Positions 45,983-58,559 are shown, counted from the stretch's first letter. The stretch: DNA of 64,000 nt from Daedaleopsis sinensis (GCA_033807695.1 CM066303.1:3968001-4032000); one strand, 5' to 3'. Notes: a model not told the origin generated them from the sequence alone. Numbers and translations: made by a program.

Positions 45983-47179
45983 GCCATGCGAGACCTGCAT
46001 GCGCTCATGTTGAGCTTCTCACCTCACAGATGTGCTGCACAAGACCCGAAAATTGGATGTGTCGGCGCGGCAACACTCAGACTAGGTCGACGTCACGATG
46101 ATACGTTCCGGAGCACATACATCCTCCACGGCCCGCCACACGATCATGCGCATGCGTTCTCTACTCGCACGCGGTCTTGCAGGCGAATCCTGTGCATCTC
46201 CTCTGCGAGACGTGCAAGATACGACACCCTGCCTTCCCGCACGCAATGATCGAATCAGAGGCTCGATCGCGCCATCGGGCAGCTCGCACCACGCAACTCG
46301 TGCGCTGTCAATCGTCGCGAATAGGGTAAGTACGTGCGCATCTCCTGCCACACAGTCTGCAGGTGCATGACACGGCCCAGTCAGTGCAGCGCAATGGATG
46401 CCCCGCACGATGCCTGCCAGGATGAGCCGTGGCATGCACTCTGAGACGATACCGAGAGACGAGTCACGCACCGTACGCCGACGCAGATCCGTCGAGCCCC
46501 GCAGGCCGACCTTGAGATATAGTGAGGTGGTCAAGGGAAAGAGCCATCGTACCGTTCACTCAATGTCACACCGCGCGAGGGGAGACATGTGAGCGGCGCA
46601 TGGGTGCAGAGGGAAGACGGGGGATGGTGGACGACGAAGGCTGAAGGTCAACGTCGCGAGTTGCATGGATGACCGCGGCTACACGAATGTGCTCACACCC
46701 TTGATTTCGTAGGCACGAGGCTACTTATCGACCCGAAGCCACACGCAGGCCCTGCGGAAACCTCTCAACGGTGAGCGGCACATCCGCGTCTCCCAGCCTG
46801 GTTGGGCGCTCGCGCGAGAACGAGGTGTGCAGCCTAGCTGCGAACTTCGACTGAAACGGAAATCCTCGCACTCAAGCTGATGATCCAGCATCCGCTAATT
46901 GTGCTCTACCGTAGTACATGTCAGTGACCCCAACGCTTGTCAATGCGAGATCCCGCAATTACCCCGACTCGACGTTGCCATTTTGTTCTCAACGTCATGC
47001 GACGTTTCCCTCGCCGCTCCCTCGTAGCTGGACTGGGATATCGGGTCGTACGTCAGCGCCGCCCCTTCTCGTTAAGCGGTTCTGTCTCCGGACGTTCTCG
47101 ATGGCCGCCAGCGTCCGGCCGGACGGGATTCTGCGGGCTGTGGTCGCAGAACGGGATCGAGGCTGCTGGGAACGGTCTA

Positions 47180-47360
47180 CTCGTCCGACACGGACGCGAG
47201 GTGCGTCTCCTCGAGTCCCCAGAGCGCGAGCAGGTAGCTGACCCGGATGTGCGCGAGACAGGTGCGATTGTTCAGGCGCGTGAACGTGCATGGCGAGGGA
47301 AGTCGACGATCGCGTAGCCGAGCCCTGCATGCACCTCGTGATGAACATGGTCCGGCAGGG
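47180..47360 (-). pseudogene. Eroded conserved coding remnant, unit 4
   Basis: The minus strand reads CLAHIRVSYLLALWGLEETH and LASVSDE in one frame and HAGLGYAIVDFPR in another. It is the same block as in units 1-3, and it is broken. Confidence 0.45.
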
Positions 47361-47835
47361 ACCTGCGCTGATGCCCTCGTACACCTCCGCGCTCTTGTAT
47401 GTAGGGGAGTGCACTTTGGAGCACGCAGAGACGCTGCGACGGGCTCGGAGACGCGACAGAGCAACTGGAGCCGCCACGAACGAGTCGCGACGGCGAACCC
47501 GTCAGCGGCGAACCCCGAGAGGCTGTCCTATCGGAGTGCCATGGTGCCCTGTATGGTGTTCGGTGAGCTCCTGAGTAACGAGTAGCTCGGAAGCCAACTC
47601 ACTACCAGAGTTTTGACAAAAGACGCACCGGTCCATCGTAGACCGGCTTGCTCGGCAGCTCTGCTGCGGTGCGAAGTGCGAGGTGTGGGTGGATGAGCAG
47701 CTAGACGACGCACTTAGGTGTGAGTTCACGAGCTTGAGCGTAGAACATTGTCACCTACTTACGTTCTGGCTAGGTCGGGTTCCGGGATGGGGATGCGACT
47801 CGCGCGAGAACGACGAGGAAATCTTAGTGAAGGGA

Positions 47836-47913
47836 ATGCACGAGAGGGGTGTTGAGCAGGAAAGTGAACGCTGGATGCACGAGAGGGGTGTTGAGCAGGA
47901 AAGTGAACGCTGG
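47836..47913. repeat. Perfect 39-bp tandem duplication
   Basis: Two exact adjacent copies (47836-47874 and 47875-47913) start ATGCACGAGAGG. Units 1-3 have one copy of the related sequence. Confidence 0.95.
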
Positions 47914-49043
47914 ATGGTACAAAAGACATGTAGGGACCAAGAGAGATGTACGAAAGTTGTTAGCCGGAGGGAAGAGAGAGTACAGAGAGTACAAGCGAGA
48001 GGAACAGGTTCGAGACACGAGGAAGCCTTCGGTCTGGCGAAGACAGGGATGATGAGGAAAGTGGGCCGGTTGTTGGAACTGACGTGAGCCAAGGACGAGC
48101 GCGAGTATATGGAAGGGAAAGGGAAAGGTTGGATGTGGCATGAGATATTCGGAAGGAAGGCAGAGGAGCGGGAAGCGACAAGTCGTCAGCCTGTTGAAGA
48201 CCGGACGAATATACGGTACTCGGGGTTGGTATTGGAGCTTGAAGTGGCAGCGAGTGGGGTAACGAGAAGGGTGTGAGAGCGGTGAGATTCAGGTCCCTGC
48301 GTCGAGGTATCGGAGTCGAGGTAGGTAGACCACGCTTGGGAGCCGGTTGGAGATGGCCCAAGAACGAGGATTCAGTCGTAGCACGCGCAGCAACTAACTC
48401 CTTCCGTCGTCGCAGTACTAGACATCGACATGCGTGTTCACGACGGTCGGTTTGACATGCGGATACGTTCGAGCAATCTCGAGCCGACGAGCGATAGATA
48501 ACGGGGATGGTGGATGAAGAGGAGGAGACGCATGAAGCGGTGTATGTGTTCTGGCAGAGTGGCAGGTGATGAATTGTCCAGGGGAGCTAGCAGTAGAGTC
48601 AACGATTGGGACAATTTTCCGAAGGTAACACTGGCCGATGGAGGCGACCGTGCGCGGTGCAATTCTCTCCATCAGGTGGATATATCGCGGTGCGTTCATC
48701 CGTGTCAGGAGGTAAGGGAGTCGACAATCGGCATGTGGGATGGATAGTGGAGGAGGATATGATTATGCGGAATGCAACTTTGGATAATTGGGAAGCTCAT
48801 AATCTTCGGTACGCTCACGGGCAGAGACGAATGTCCATAGTCAAGTGTTTGGTACGCAAACAGTATGCGAGATGAGGCCTTATGCATTTTGAATGATGCG
48901 AAGGGATGAGCGACTGGGAAGGAATAGGAGATGCAAGCGACGAATATTGGAGCGAATTCTTGCGTTTGAGTGAGTGATAGAGCTTAGCTAGGACCTGAAT
49001 CTGAACGCGAGTGGTTGCCGGCCGGTCGTGGTTTACCATAGAA

Positions 49044-51557
49044 TCAAAAGACAGGCTGAGGAGGAAGAGCGTCGGAGAGCCTAAACCGGCTACTAGAAGA
49101 TATGCGGGTATGCCGCTGTTGCCATGATGCGCCAATAGACTGGGGGTGAGTTGGATACGGCGCTGTGGACCCGGCTTCATGACCATCCGGCCGGGCGGTC
49201 TCTTGCGGAGGCGGCTGTATATCAATTGCATGGTCAGCTCTACGAGTCGACATTGTGACTAGATAATACTCTTACCGAATTCAGATTCTGAGTTACTCGT
49301 GAGATCCAACGCTTAACCTGTACCTGACAACGTTCGATCTCCGTTCTCCACTTCCCGGGCACAAAGTCCTGCCACAAATCCACTTTCTTGATGTTCAATG
49401 CCTCTCTGAGCTCGTCAAAGAGCAAGCCGTCCGCCCTCCTACCAGTCTCCAGCGTGTCTCGAAGATCATGGATGATTTCAGACCAATCCGATGCAGTGAA
49501 CTCGTCCGCGGCCTTGAAAGCGAATCGGAGAATCCCTTCAAGTCCACAGCGCGGATGGGCCCAGACCTGCAGAAACTCTTCATCGCCTGCTGCATGATGT
49601 AGGGCATAGAGCAACGGCGGCAAGGTGGCCACCCATCCATGGAAGAGGACAATGGTGGGATCGTTTCCTTCAAGCCCCTCTTGAATTTGAGTTCGTACCT
49701 GTGTTGCGAAAGCTGCGACTAATGCACACTTGTCAGCTCATTCCGTAATGTGGTAATCAAGACTCTAGCTGCTGCTCACCCCGCTTTCCGGCTTGCACAC
49801 TCAATGTCTCCGAATTGTTACGGAAGACATGTCGAAGCGACGAATGCAGATCGCGAAAAATGACAGACTTATTTCGCCTCTCTGGATGCTGGGTGTTAAT
49901 GTGTTGAGCCACACTCACGAGGTCCATGCAGATGTCAGATGGACCTGTGTTGCGTGCTCGGTAATATCGTGGAGACCGTTTGAGCTGATCTGCCCAGTTG
50001 GCTGTGTCTGTGTCCTCCATGTAGCCCTTGACGGTAGCGGCCATGGCCAAGAGTCCACTAGATAATACATGGCAGGGTATCTGGTCATAGACATTGTCCC
50101 ACTGCTGGTGTTGCGTCAGTTCAGCCTTGATCTGCGAGAAGTAACGAGAGGCGTGTTCGAGCTCCAGCATGATGACAATGGGCATAGAGGCGGTGATGTT
50201 GCGAGGATCCAGAGTGGTGGTGAATGCCGTGGTAGCCATATCAGCGTCGAGGTTTTCTTGGTTGTTGGAAACAGCCTGGAGCTCCTTTCCGCGTATGGTT
50301 AACGCTTGACTGACCCAGCGCATATATTTAGACACATTCATGGCTGCATCCTCCGCCCAGTGATCACGTGGTACGGCAAGATAGATTCTTTTGGCGATCT
50401 TCCCCACTTTGCGAAACAGCGGACCGAGCAGAGGGAGGGAAGCCAAAGCAAACACGATCGCTGGGGGAGTGATATAGCAGCAGTCGTGAGTGAACGCTGG
50501 CAGGACGGTCGTGACGAATGTGAGAATGAATAGAGCTCCTATGAGGATGGTGGCAACAATAGCGACAGCATGATTAAGATGCCACAGTAAAACGAGCATG
50601 CCGGCGAAGAACAGCGACAAGGCAATTTGCAGGAGAACAGGAAGAACACCGGTGATCTCAGCGACTCTCCATCTCCTGAGGCTGTTCAGTCGGTGCTGTC
50701 GGACCCGTGCGATATGAGGGGAGGATCCTGAGATGCCGGTGCTGTACTCGGCCAGCCATTGCTTGACCATGATGGCAACTGATGCGGCCGACAGGCTGAA
50801 GATGAGACTCGAAAACCAGAGTACATTCAGGATCACGGCCCAACGTTCAGGAGCGGGAGCGGGAGCGGCTGTCAGGGTGCTCGCAGGCTGCGTCGAGTTC
50901 ACGAGGGGAGGATTGATTGCGAAGCTGTTGAGCTGCAGCGAGATCTGCTGGAGGGTAGCGAGGACGGGATCTGGAGGCGGCGGAGTGAGGAGTAGGTATG
51001 ATTGAACGTTGAATGCTGTGAGGACAGCGGAGAACAGGCCGGCCTGTTTTCGAGAAGCTCGAATGGTGGTTGCGACGTCATGGAGGTACGAGTCACGCAC
51101 GTATACGAGTAGTGTGTCCATCTCCTCCTTCCAACGCTTGACCATGTCATCGCTGTACTGCTTCACAATCTCCGCGATTTCCTTCTGTGATTCGGCCTTC
51201 TTCTCTTCGGTGTAGTTGAAGGAGCTCTGCCGCTCCGTCCATCGTTCCTGCGCTCGTTGATTTTCTTACAAGCGACTGATGATGATGTAGCAACTCATAC
51301 CTTCACGCTCGGTATCTTGCAGTCACGTAGGACGCGCGGCAGTGACTCTGATACGGTAGGCTCTGCATCCTATCCACATTTCGCTCAGCCAATATCACCC
51401 TAGAGACTATGGAACTGCGACGTACAGGTGTAGCACCGCCACCTTCACCATGTGCGCTCTCATGAATAGGTCGCGATTCATGGTTCTGCTCTACAGGTCT
51501 AGCAAAAACTCCTCCTGCTGATTGGGATTGCGGCGATACAGACTCTTTGTTCGACAT
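49044..51557 (-). CDS. DUF6535 membrane protein, copy 5 (741 aa)
   Basis: Exons 51557-51426, 51369-51301, 51247-51101, 51043-49780, 49718-49276 and 49214-49044 join in phase. The signature is DDMVKRWKEEMDTLLVY|AGLFSAVLTAF, with an in-frame 57-nt intron. Helices include WAVILNVLWFSSLIFSLSAA and VLPVLLQIALSLFFAGMLVL. The C-terminal domain has GWVATLPPLLYALHHA, with a Pro/Ser tail ending LPPQPVF. It resembles copy 1 more than copy 4 in the membrane region. The start (MSNKESVSPQSQ) is set by alignment to copies 1 and 4 and by the shared GTACGT donor. The function is unknown; membrane localisation is inferred from the helices. Confidence 0.8.
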
Positions 51558-51780
51558 ACGGAAGGGCCTGAGCAGAGAACGTACGATGGTGAGCGGGGGC
51601 CTGCTGGGGATGGTAGAGGAAGGGGACAGAGTGCATACGCCAGGTGTCCGGATCATGCACGCTCCTGCGCGCTCTGAAACATGAAGAGGACCGAAGAAGA
51701 CACCCAGAGCTGTCAAAACATGTCAAATATCACCGTAAATGTCTGTTATTAGAGTCAGACGCAGGCCGCCCGATGTCGTC

Positions 51781-54277
51781 TGTATCCGCTCGTGACAGCA
51801 CTTGGAGCTAGCTACTTGCAATTGAAGGTGCGTCCATCGCTATCAGCTAAGACATGTGCACCATCTTCACACCGGTAGTGGCCACCTCAAGCGGTGTGTT
51901 CGGGACGACGTCGTTCATGGCACTCGAAGGTAATCAATGTGCTCGAGCTATTGGGTTGCGTTGGTCTTACAAGGCTGCTAGCGACGCTAAGCAGGCGACC
52001 TAGATCCCTGTGACGAAACACTCCGCCGGTGCAAATGCAGTTGGGCAGTGCGCATATATAAGCAGTTCGGACACACGAGGAATAGAACCTGACTCGGACG
52101 TCAGAACACTATGGTCAGCATGACCGGTGTCACTCATCCGAGACGTTCGCTCGTACTGGGCTGTGTCCCCCGTCCTCGCACGTTCGTAGCCGCGACATGG
52201 ATGCGCTCCACGAGTTCGACGAGAGATCGAAAGCCACCATGAGCGCTGTGTCTATGAATCACGCGATGTGCTTCACTTTGGAGCACAACATGGTGGTCCT
52301 ACCGCAGTCGTGGTCGCGTTGTAATAGGGAACGCGGACAGTGTGCCTCCCTATCCATTCCCAGCGTTCTGTGGAGGAGGGAGCGAATTTTACTCAGCATG
52401 CACCACGGGGCGTGTGGTCAATGTACGACCAGAGTGCGTATAGCTTTTCGGCTCACCTTGGTCTGTGGCTAGTCATGTCGGCTTGGGCGTACCGCGCCCG
52501 TGGGCCGGTGGGTTATACGGGTGCGGTGCAGACATGATTTGTGAGGACCTAGTGATTGGCCGGAATGAACCGGTGCGACGTTGTCGTATTAGTGTTCGCA
52601 GACCGGTCCTCTCCCATGGACGACATCTTGACTCCTCATGGTTGGCGTCGCAGTGTCGCACCAGCCGAGCGCACTTTCGCGTCCGCTATATACATCGTCA
52701 GTACTCGGACTGGGGGTGCGAGAAAATGCGTATCTCACCATGAATGGACGACCGCGAACGAGATCACGACAGCCGGGAAGAAGCCCAGACTGCTGAGAAA
52801 GACGTCGAGCACGGCGCGTCCACGATCTGTGCAGGAATCGTCAACATGCTTCGGGACTGACAGAATCGGAGCGCAGGCACTTACGTGGAGGTCGTTACAG
52901 AGGCAAATGTATCATCCCCGATCTATGTCAAATGGCGGCCTCTAGCGGGCAGCAGTCATTGACACCGTGTGTCGGACAGTGGGACGTCGGGGAACAGACA
53001 CAGACACAGACCCGGACAGGAGGATCGTCCATCTGTGCTGAGAGCAGCTCGAGCGCCGTGACGAGCTCCGGGCTAGTGGCACATACTCGGTTTCGATACA
53101 GTCGCTATGAGAGAGCAGGACGTGTGTGATGCGTGCAATGTCTCGATTTTGTCCTGTATGCGAGTCGCGTGCGCCGGCGACATACTCGCGCCTTGTTGAG
53201 CACCTGTGGGTAGGACACGCCCTCGTAGTGGTCGATACAACGACCCGCCCACGAGATAGAGGTATCAGCGCGCGTGCATGTACATCGCGTTCATGTCGAT
53301 GTTCTCGATAAGATCGACGTGACTCGTAGCCAAAGGCTTCCCCGACGAGAACCCTCCATCACAACATGCGTCGTCGGAGACGTCCGGGGGATATTGATTT
53401 AGGGGAGGGATCATCGACGCTTCACTCGTCTCGCCCGGAATGCCACGCAGAGGTCGGGAGGCTGCGTCTTTCTTTGAGTCCGAAAGCGGGGTGCTGCACA
53501 TCGCCAGTACAGGGTTACCGGAAGGTCGGAAAGGTCGACAGTTCGGACTAGGCACGATGTTCGTAGAGTGCAGCACTTGAAGGCGTCGTAGGCGTCGCTC
53601 AACATGCGGGACGGACTCGACGGGGACATGATCACTGGAAGGGCGAGTAGGATAAGCAGGGTTGGCTCTTGATCGCTATAGGCGGGCGACAGAGTCGTCC
53701 TGACTAGAGGACAGACTAGCAAGGTGTACTCGAGTTCCTATGAGTGGCGGCACCAACACCGCGTAGACCAGGACACGCTAGTGAGGAACATAGGATGTTT
53801 GCGACTGTAGCACTCGAGTAGACGGGGGTTTACTCACAGACGGAATAGAATCTTTCGAGGAGCTGTACAGAGACGCGCTATACTTCACGGGAGCGAGTCC
53901 TGCGTGCGAGGTGTGCACGAGCGCATTGGGGTTCTCCTTTACGGCGACCGCCAGTTCTAGAGCGAGCTGCGACGAAGAGCGCGAGCTAAATACTGAGATG
54001 CCGTCCTTAGGAGAGTATTGAACCATGAGACGTCGAGGAACTTGGACCGCCGCGGGAGCCGTGAGTAGTGAGAAGATGGAAACGTCGGATTGTTCGGAGG
54101 CCGACGATATGACCAGATGTCGCGCACGCTGGGGACGTCATTGATCGTGCAATGCGGAATCGATATCTGCACATAGTGAACTCAGTACGGGATGTGGTTG
54201 AGCTGGGACGAGTTGTGGGGAGTAAATGAACTTACCGTACTTGATGGTGATGGATTTGAAGTGAGCCTCACAGGGAT
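51781..54277. repeat. Spacer type X, copy 2
   Basis: Aligns with 20.53-22.98 kb throughout. A plus-strand peptide FCPVCESRAPATYSRLVEHL near 53.15 kb is shared with copy 1 (NCPVCESRAPATYSRLIEHL), but so is the surrounding non-coding text. On the minus strand near 53.9 kb LALELAVAVKENPNALVHTS matches 22.57-22.63 kb. No intact gene. Confidence 0.6.
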
Positions 54278-54950
54278 GAGGTGTACACGAGTGGATGGGG
54301 GATTCTTGTTTGCGAGGGCTGCCGGGGTCTTGCGCGAGTTGCAAACGAGGGAGCGAGCTAGATATTCACGCGTGTCAGAGACTACGAGTCATGGAGAGAA
54401 GATTGCTTAGGCCTAGAGTGCAGAACAGAGTACGGGAGAGTCGTGCAGATGGCACCGTACATACACTAGGCAGGACTGGCATGCATACAGGCACAGAGAG
54501 AAGCAGATAGACGGGCGAGACGAGGGACACACTGCATATATTGGGTACGGGGTACACAGTGTGTGGGGTAGATCTAGAAGCTGCATATATGTCACTTACC
54601 TGTCGCATCGGCACAGACAACCGTGAATTGCACTCCAGTAGTATCCAGGGAGGCGGGGGCGCAATGCGCATAGGGTTAGGTATACGTAGTCGCAAGAGAG
54701 ACGCGTCGAGGGAGTCGAGTGAGTCAAGAGGGGCGAGAGCGAGGACGAGTGCTATGGGTGACAAGCACAAGCGGTCGTAATGAGCAGAGCAGTAGAAGCT
54801 GCAGCCTGATAGGGAGGAGACGCAAGGATAGAGACGACACAGAGAGTCAGAGACGAAGATGGAGGAGGAGCAGCCTGTAGGCGCCGTTGATCCTGTTCGG
54901 CGCTTGCGGCAGAGTCGATGACGCGCATCGGGCGCTCTCGCTCGTGCTCC
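54278..54950. repeat. Array unit 5, truncated
   Basis: Only the left 0.67 kb of a unit is present. It follows the others up to CGCTCGTGCTCC at 54950 and then changes abruptly to unrelated sequence, which marks the right edge of the array. Confidence 0.75.
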
Positions 54951-55679
54951 GTGTACCTTTAAGCGCTAGTTGACGCCACGAAAGCGGGAGGTCGGTCCGC
55001 TCCCGGTCCCAAGCGCTTGCGGATGTCCTCCTCCTCCTCCCGGTGTCACTGGCTGGCAGCCAGTGGCGGAACCCTCCCAGTCGTCTTGTATTTCCACCAC
55101 GGCGGTCCTCGATACTTTTTGGTACTAAATTACCTCTGACTGACTGCACTGGGGACTCTTTCTCCTTCAAATTCTGCACGAGTCATCAGCGCAGCTGGGA
55201 GAACTTCAACTTGAAGTTGAAACGCCGTCATCGATCATCCTCCGTCGTGCTCGTTCACGTGCAAAAGTGGGCCTGGACGCTACCAATCGTCAACTACACA
55301 AGGCTAGGTAATCAGCGCGCAGCTTTAGACTCGCAGCAAACCAACACGCTTGGCATTTGACAGGCTATCCGACATCTGGATATAATCTCGCACGTCCTAA
55401 TGCGCTGCGCTCGATACCGAGTCACCGACCTCTCTGCACGGTACTGTGTGCAGATGGTATGTATAAAGCTCACGCAAGCCCCCCCATTTGCGATGCTCAC
55501 CGCTACGTGCAGACGCTTCAGCACACTCCTCCCCCTATCTCTGCCTGGATTGTACACCCTCGACGCTTGCAGTGACTCTATTATCACACTGCCGGTGTTG
55601 GTCTGGATAACTATGCTGGCCTTCACCGCAGTTGTTCGCAACACTCGCCACGGAGGTTTCTCAACATCAGCCAGTTGAC
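54951..55679. other. Sequence between array and oxidase relic
   Basis: No gene recognised. A short inverted repeat (ACTTCAACTTGAAGTTGA near 55202) is present. The right part may contain undetected 5' remnants of the oxidase. Confidence 0.35.
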
Positions 55680-56510
55680 GCACGGTCCACCGAAGACATT
55701 TAAACTGCCATGCGACTTGCTGCTCAGCAACACCCGTGTTGAAGAGCACCGGGTACGTAATGCTCGCGGAACCTATTTCCTCTTGCTAGTGCTTATGACA
55801 TGGAGATATAGCCATAATGTATTGGGACGTGACTTCTTCATGGTCTAGACGGTATTAGCATGACACTAGCCATGACACTCGACGCCCGTGTTCGCCGCCA
55901 ATCGTACATTGGTTGGCGGGATATCGGCCGGTGGCCCATCCGCCAGTACTGCTGGTGGGTGGCTGTTCGGAGGAGGACACAGTGCGCTCCCTTCGTCCTA
56001 CGGTCTAGGTGCGTATCCCGGCCTACTTGCATCGTCTGAAAGAATGATGTCTTGATGCCTGGAGCGAACAGGCATCGACAACGTCCTCAAAATCTGGGTT
56101 GTGACCTCATCCGGTGCTCACCTCATAGCTAACGCACATGAGCACCCCGATCTCTGCTGGGCCTTGCGCAGCGATGGCAGCAGTACTTTCGGAATCGTCG
56201 CCTCAGCGACGTATCGCTCACGCCCCTCTATTCCTTTTGTCACAGTATACTTCATCACCGCTCGAGGCCCAACGCAGCCATATCAATATCGCAAGCGTTC
56301 ATCCGTTCATCGACCTCGTGCGTATCCCTCAGCGGACCGACGTAAATCCCGCATGGCGCAAGCCTGCAGTGCACGCCATCACCGCATGTCCTGGCCAGAT
56401 GGCACGGCGGCGGCCGTTGAGGCACTGTGTGAGAAGCTTAAGCTCTTGCAAGAGGAACACTGCGACGCTTCAAGTTCGTGCGCTCGCGCGCCTGCTATAA
56501 CGAGGTAATG
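55680..56510 (+). pseudogene. FAD-linked (berberine-bridge-like) oxidase pseudogene, copy 1
   Basis: Plus-strand pieces follow the FAD_binding_4 order. STEDI, stop, TAMRLAAQQH (about 55690) corresponds to the N-terminal TTEDIQ.AVRFA segment. STAGGWLFGGGHSALPSSYG (55940-56005) is the FAD-binding GGW..GGGHS..S..YG motif. After an intron with GTGCGT/CAG comes IDNVLKIWVVTSSGAHLIAN, then CWALRSDGSSTFGIVASATY. Later pieces (NPAWRKPAVHAITAC and VEALCEKLKLL) are out of frame. Members oxidise alcohols, sugars or alkaloid-type substrates with a bound flavin; this copy cannot encode one. It is the left member of a tandem duplication with 61.27-62.41 kb. Confidence 0.75.
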
Positions 56511-57817
56511 TCTCATCCTCCTCCCCGCCTGAGTCCGTGCTCACCGCAAACGTAGTTGCAATTGTCTACTAGCGCGCTCGGCGGATATGCGCATCATCAG
56601 GCATCCGATTCTCTCTGCGAGCCTGATAGACCTGCTCGTCGTTGCGTAGGGGGTCAGGTCCGATCGTTGGGACTATAGTACCTCGTTCTCTTCTGCGGGA
56701 ATGCTGGTACACGAGGCAGTAGGATATGATATGGCACTGCGACGCCGTGCCTCGGTCTCAGAAGGAAAATCATTGTTCGTACGGAGCACGGGCTAGTATA
56801 TACAAATACAACTCCTTGAAATGTGTGTCACCGGACGTACCGGGGAGGAAGAACATCTACAACTCGCTGCTGTCTCACCCCAGCTGCGATGCAGAATAAG
56901 CGGCCAAATGTAAATGACCGTGATACAATACTTACCTTCAGAGTGAAACGGATGAGAAGAGAACCCTGGAATGCACGACACTGTGCACGCGACCAAGTGT
57001 AACCTTACGCTACGGGCAGCGCGGCTCGGCGCCGGGAGGGGACGAGAGTGGCAGAGCGGCGTCGAGTGACGGCCCGAGTCCGCACGTATCAGTCGGACGT
57101 GATCGATCGCATTGATGCTAACCGAGCATAAAGTACTCCAACTTCACGATGGTCAACTTTCTAAATTGAACCACCGTGAATTTGATAACTGTTGTGATTT
57201 GAAAAAAGTGCATGTATGATATGTAACTGTGTATGAGCTTGCAGACGTCATGTTTTCGATGTACTCAGGCTGTGCTATAGTACAGCATGTCCGTGTATAG
57301 CGTAGCGAAGAATCGGAAGGATTAACGTTATTTACTCATGCGTTCTTGCCGCATCCCGGGGTCACACTCAGTTGTTTGAAATGGTCGGGGTAAGAGCAGG
57401 TATAGTATCATGTGATTATGAGGAAAAGGTTTGTGCTTTTCTGAAATCCAAGGGAACGATACCGTTGCAGTGACTAACCTGCAACTGGCTCGAGCCTAAG
57501 TCAAACAAACTCGGCACATTTTTTTCGCAAACCCTTAAACTTCAGAAGGCTACCGTTACTTACCTCATGTGCATTCGCATTTGGCCATTTAATTTATTAT
57601 GACCGCAATACTGACTGTAAAATAGCTGACAGCATCAAAAGAGCCCCACTCAGTCGCAACCCGAAAGTGTAGGCGGGCAGGAAAGTCAGATCTGTCCGAG
57701 TCCTTCTCACCGGTTTGAATCATCTGTTATAATCAAATTCCTACTCGCCTGATGGCAATATGCGGGGTCGTACACAGGATTTCACGACTTCCTCCTCCAG
57801 TGCCTGGTACGCCAGAG
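56511..57817. other. Intergenic region before secreted-protein gene 1
   Basis: No gene seen. The end of the oxidase relic and an AT-richer upstream region (57.15-57.75 kb) align with 62.41-63.45 kb. A GC-rich insert at about 57.02-57.13 kb has no counterpart there. Confidence 0.5.
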
Positions 57818-57825
57818 TATATAAG
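57818..57825 (+). promoter_or_regulatory. TATA box of secreted-protein gene 1
   Basis: TATATAAG lies 115 bp before the ATG at 57933, in a block kept in the second copy (AGTATATAAGGC). Confidence 0.65.
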
Positions 57826-57932
57826 GCTGCCCAAGCATCGTGAATGCCCCCTCAGAGCCAACGAACCAACGAGCTTTTCCGTCACATCACATCCTCTCGA
57901 CTTCCACTCGTCGCTGCAACACACAACTCACC

Positions 57933-58523
57933 ATGTTCACTCTCACCATCCCCTTCGTCACCCTTCTCGCCGCGGTCAGTCTGACCGCAGGTGCAACCGT
58001 CCCCGATCGCACTGGGCCGACCCTGCACCCCATTCCAGTCGGCGTCGCCAACGGATTCTACCAGGGATACGTCCACGAGAACGGCAGCACCGTGTGGGAG
58101 TTCCTCGGTGCCGATGCTGCCTCGGTCAACCCCACCAACGCGACCATCTCCTCCGTCTCTGCGGCCATAGCTCCCGACTCGAAGTCTGCGCTCGCCAAGC
58201 GCGACTTCATCACCTGCAACGGGTACGGCATCAACGCCGCCCACACGAAAACCGCGCAGGACCAGCTCGCGGACCTGTGCGGGTCCGGGTACTTCTTCTC
58301 CTCCAAGAGCGTCGCTCGGGTGTACGGCGAGGCCATTGCGTACGGGTGCAACTACGGGCATGGGCAGACGTGCCACAGCAACGACGTGCGGAACTTCTTT
58401 GGGCAGATCGACTCCCGCTGCGGCTCCACGCAGGGACGGACGACCGCAGGGGCCGGCTACTACGAGGCCACGGGCTGGAAGGCCGCATACGGCCGCACGT
58501 CCGAGGGCAGTGGCTTCTGCTGA
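57933..58523 (+). CDS. Small secreted cysteine-containing protein with Kex2 site, copy 1 (196 aa)
   Basis: Single exon, 196 aa. The ATG at 57933 (CACCATG) was chosen over an upstream in-frame ATG because it begins a clear signal peptide (MFTLTIPFVTLLAAVSLTAG, cleavage near AGA). A propeptide of about 70 residues with NGS and NAT glycosylation sites ends in a dibasic KR (SALAKR), a Kex2-type processing site. The mature part begins near DFITCNGYG and has six cysteines, with blocks LADLCGSGYFF, AYGCNYGHGQTC, DSRCGS and a terminal FC. I do not recognise the family; the architecture is that of processed fungal secreted proteins or effectors. It is duplicated at 63617 and has a broken minus-strand paralogue at once downstream. 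Confidence 0.75.
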   Translation: MFTLTIPFVTLLAAVSLTAGATVPDRTGPTLHPIPVGVANGFYQGYVHENGSTVWEFLGADAASVNPTNATISSVSAAIAPDSKSALAKRDFITCNGYGINAAHTKTAQDQLADLCGSGYFFSSKSVARVYGEAIAYGCNYGHGQTCHSNDVRNFFGQIDSRCGSTQGRTTAGAGYYEATGWKAAYGRTSEGSGFC

Positions 58524-58559
58524 ACTGTTGGACTTTTAACATGGTAAGTCTTTACTGAG

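Larger units (their letters stand above)
43798..51780. repeat. Array unit 4
   Basis: Anchor at 43.80 kb, hairpins at 45.65-45.68 and 45.94-45.98 kb, a coding remnant near 47.2-47.35 kb, and DUF6535 copy 5 at the right end. No other intact gene is seen in 43.8-49.0 kb. Confidence 0.75.

Noticed and set aside
14601..46000. Regularly spaced palindromes suggestive of a CRISPR-like array
   Set aside because: The genome is eukaryotic, spacing is kilobase-scale between pairs, and no constant repeat/spacer pattern exists.
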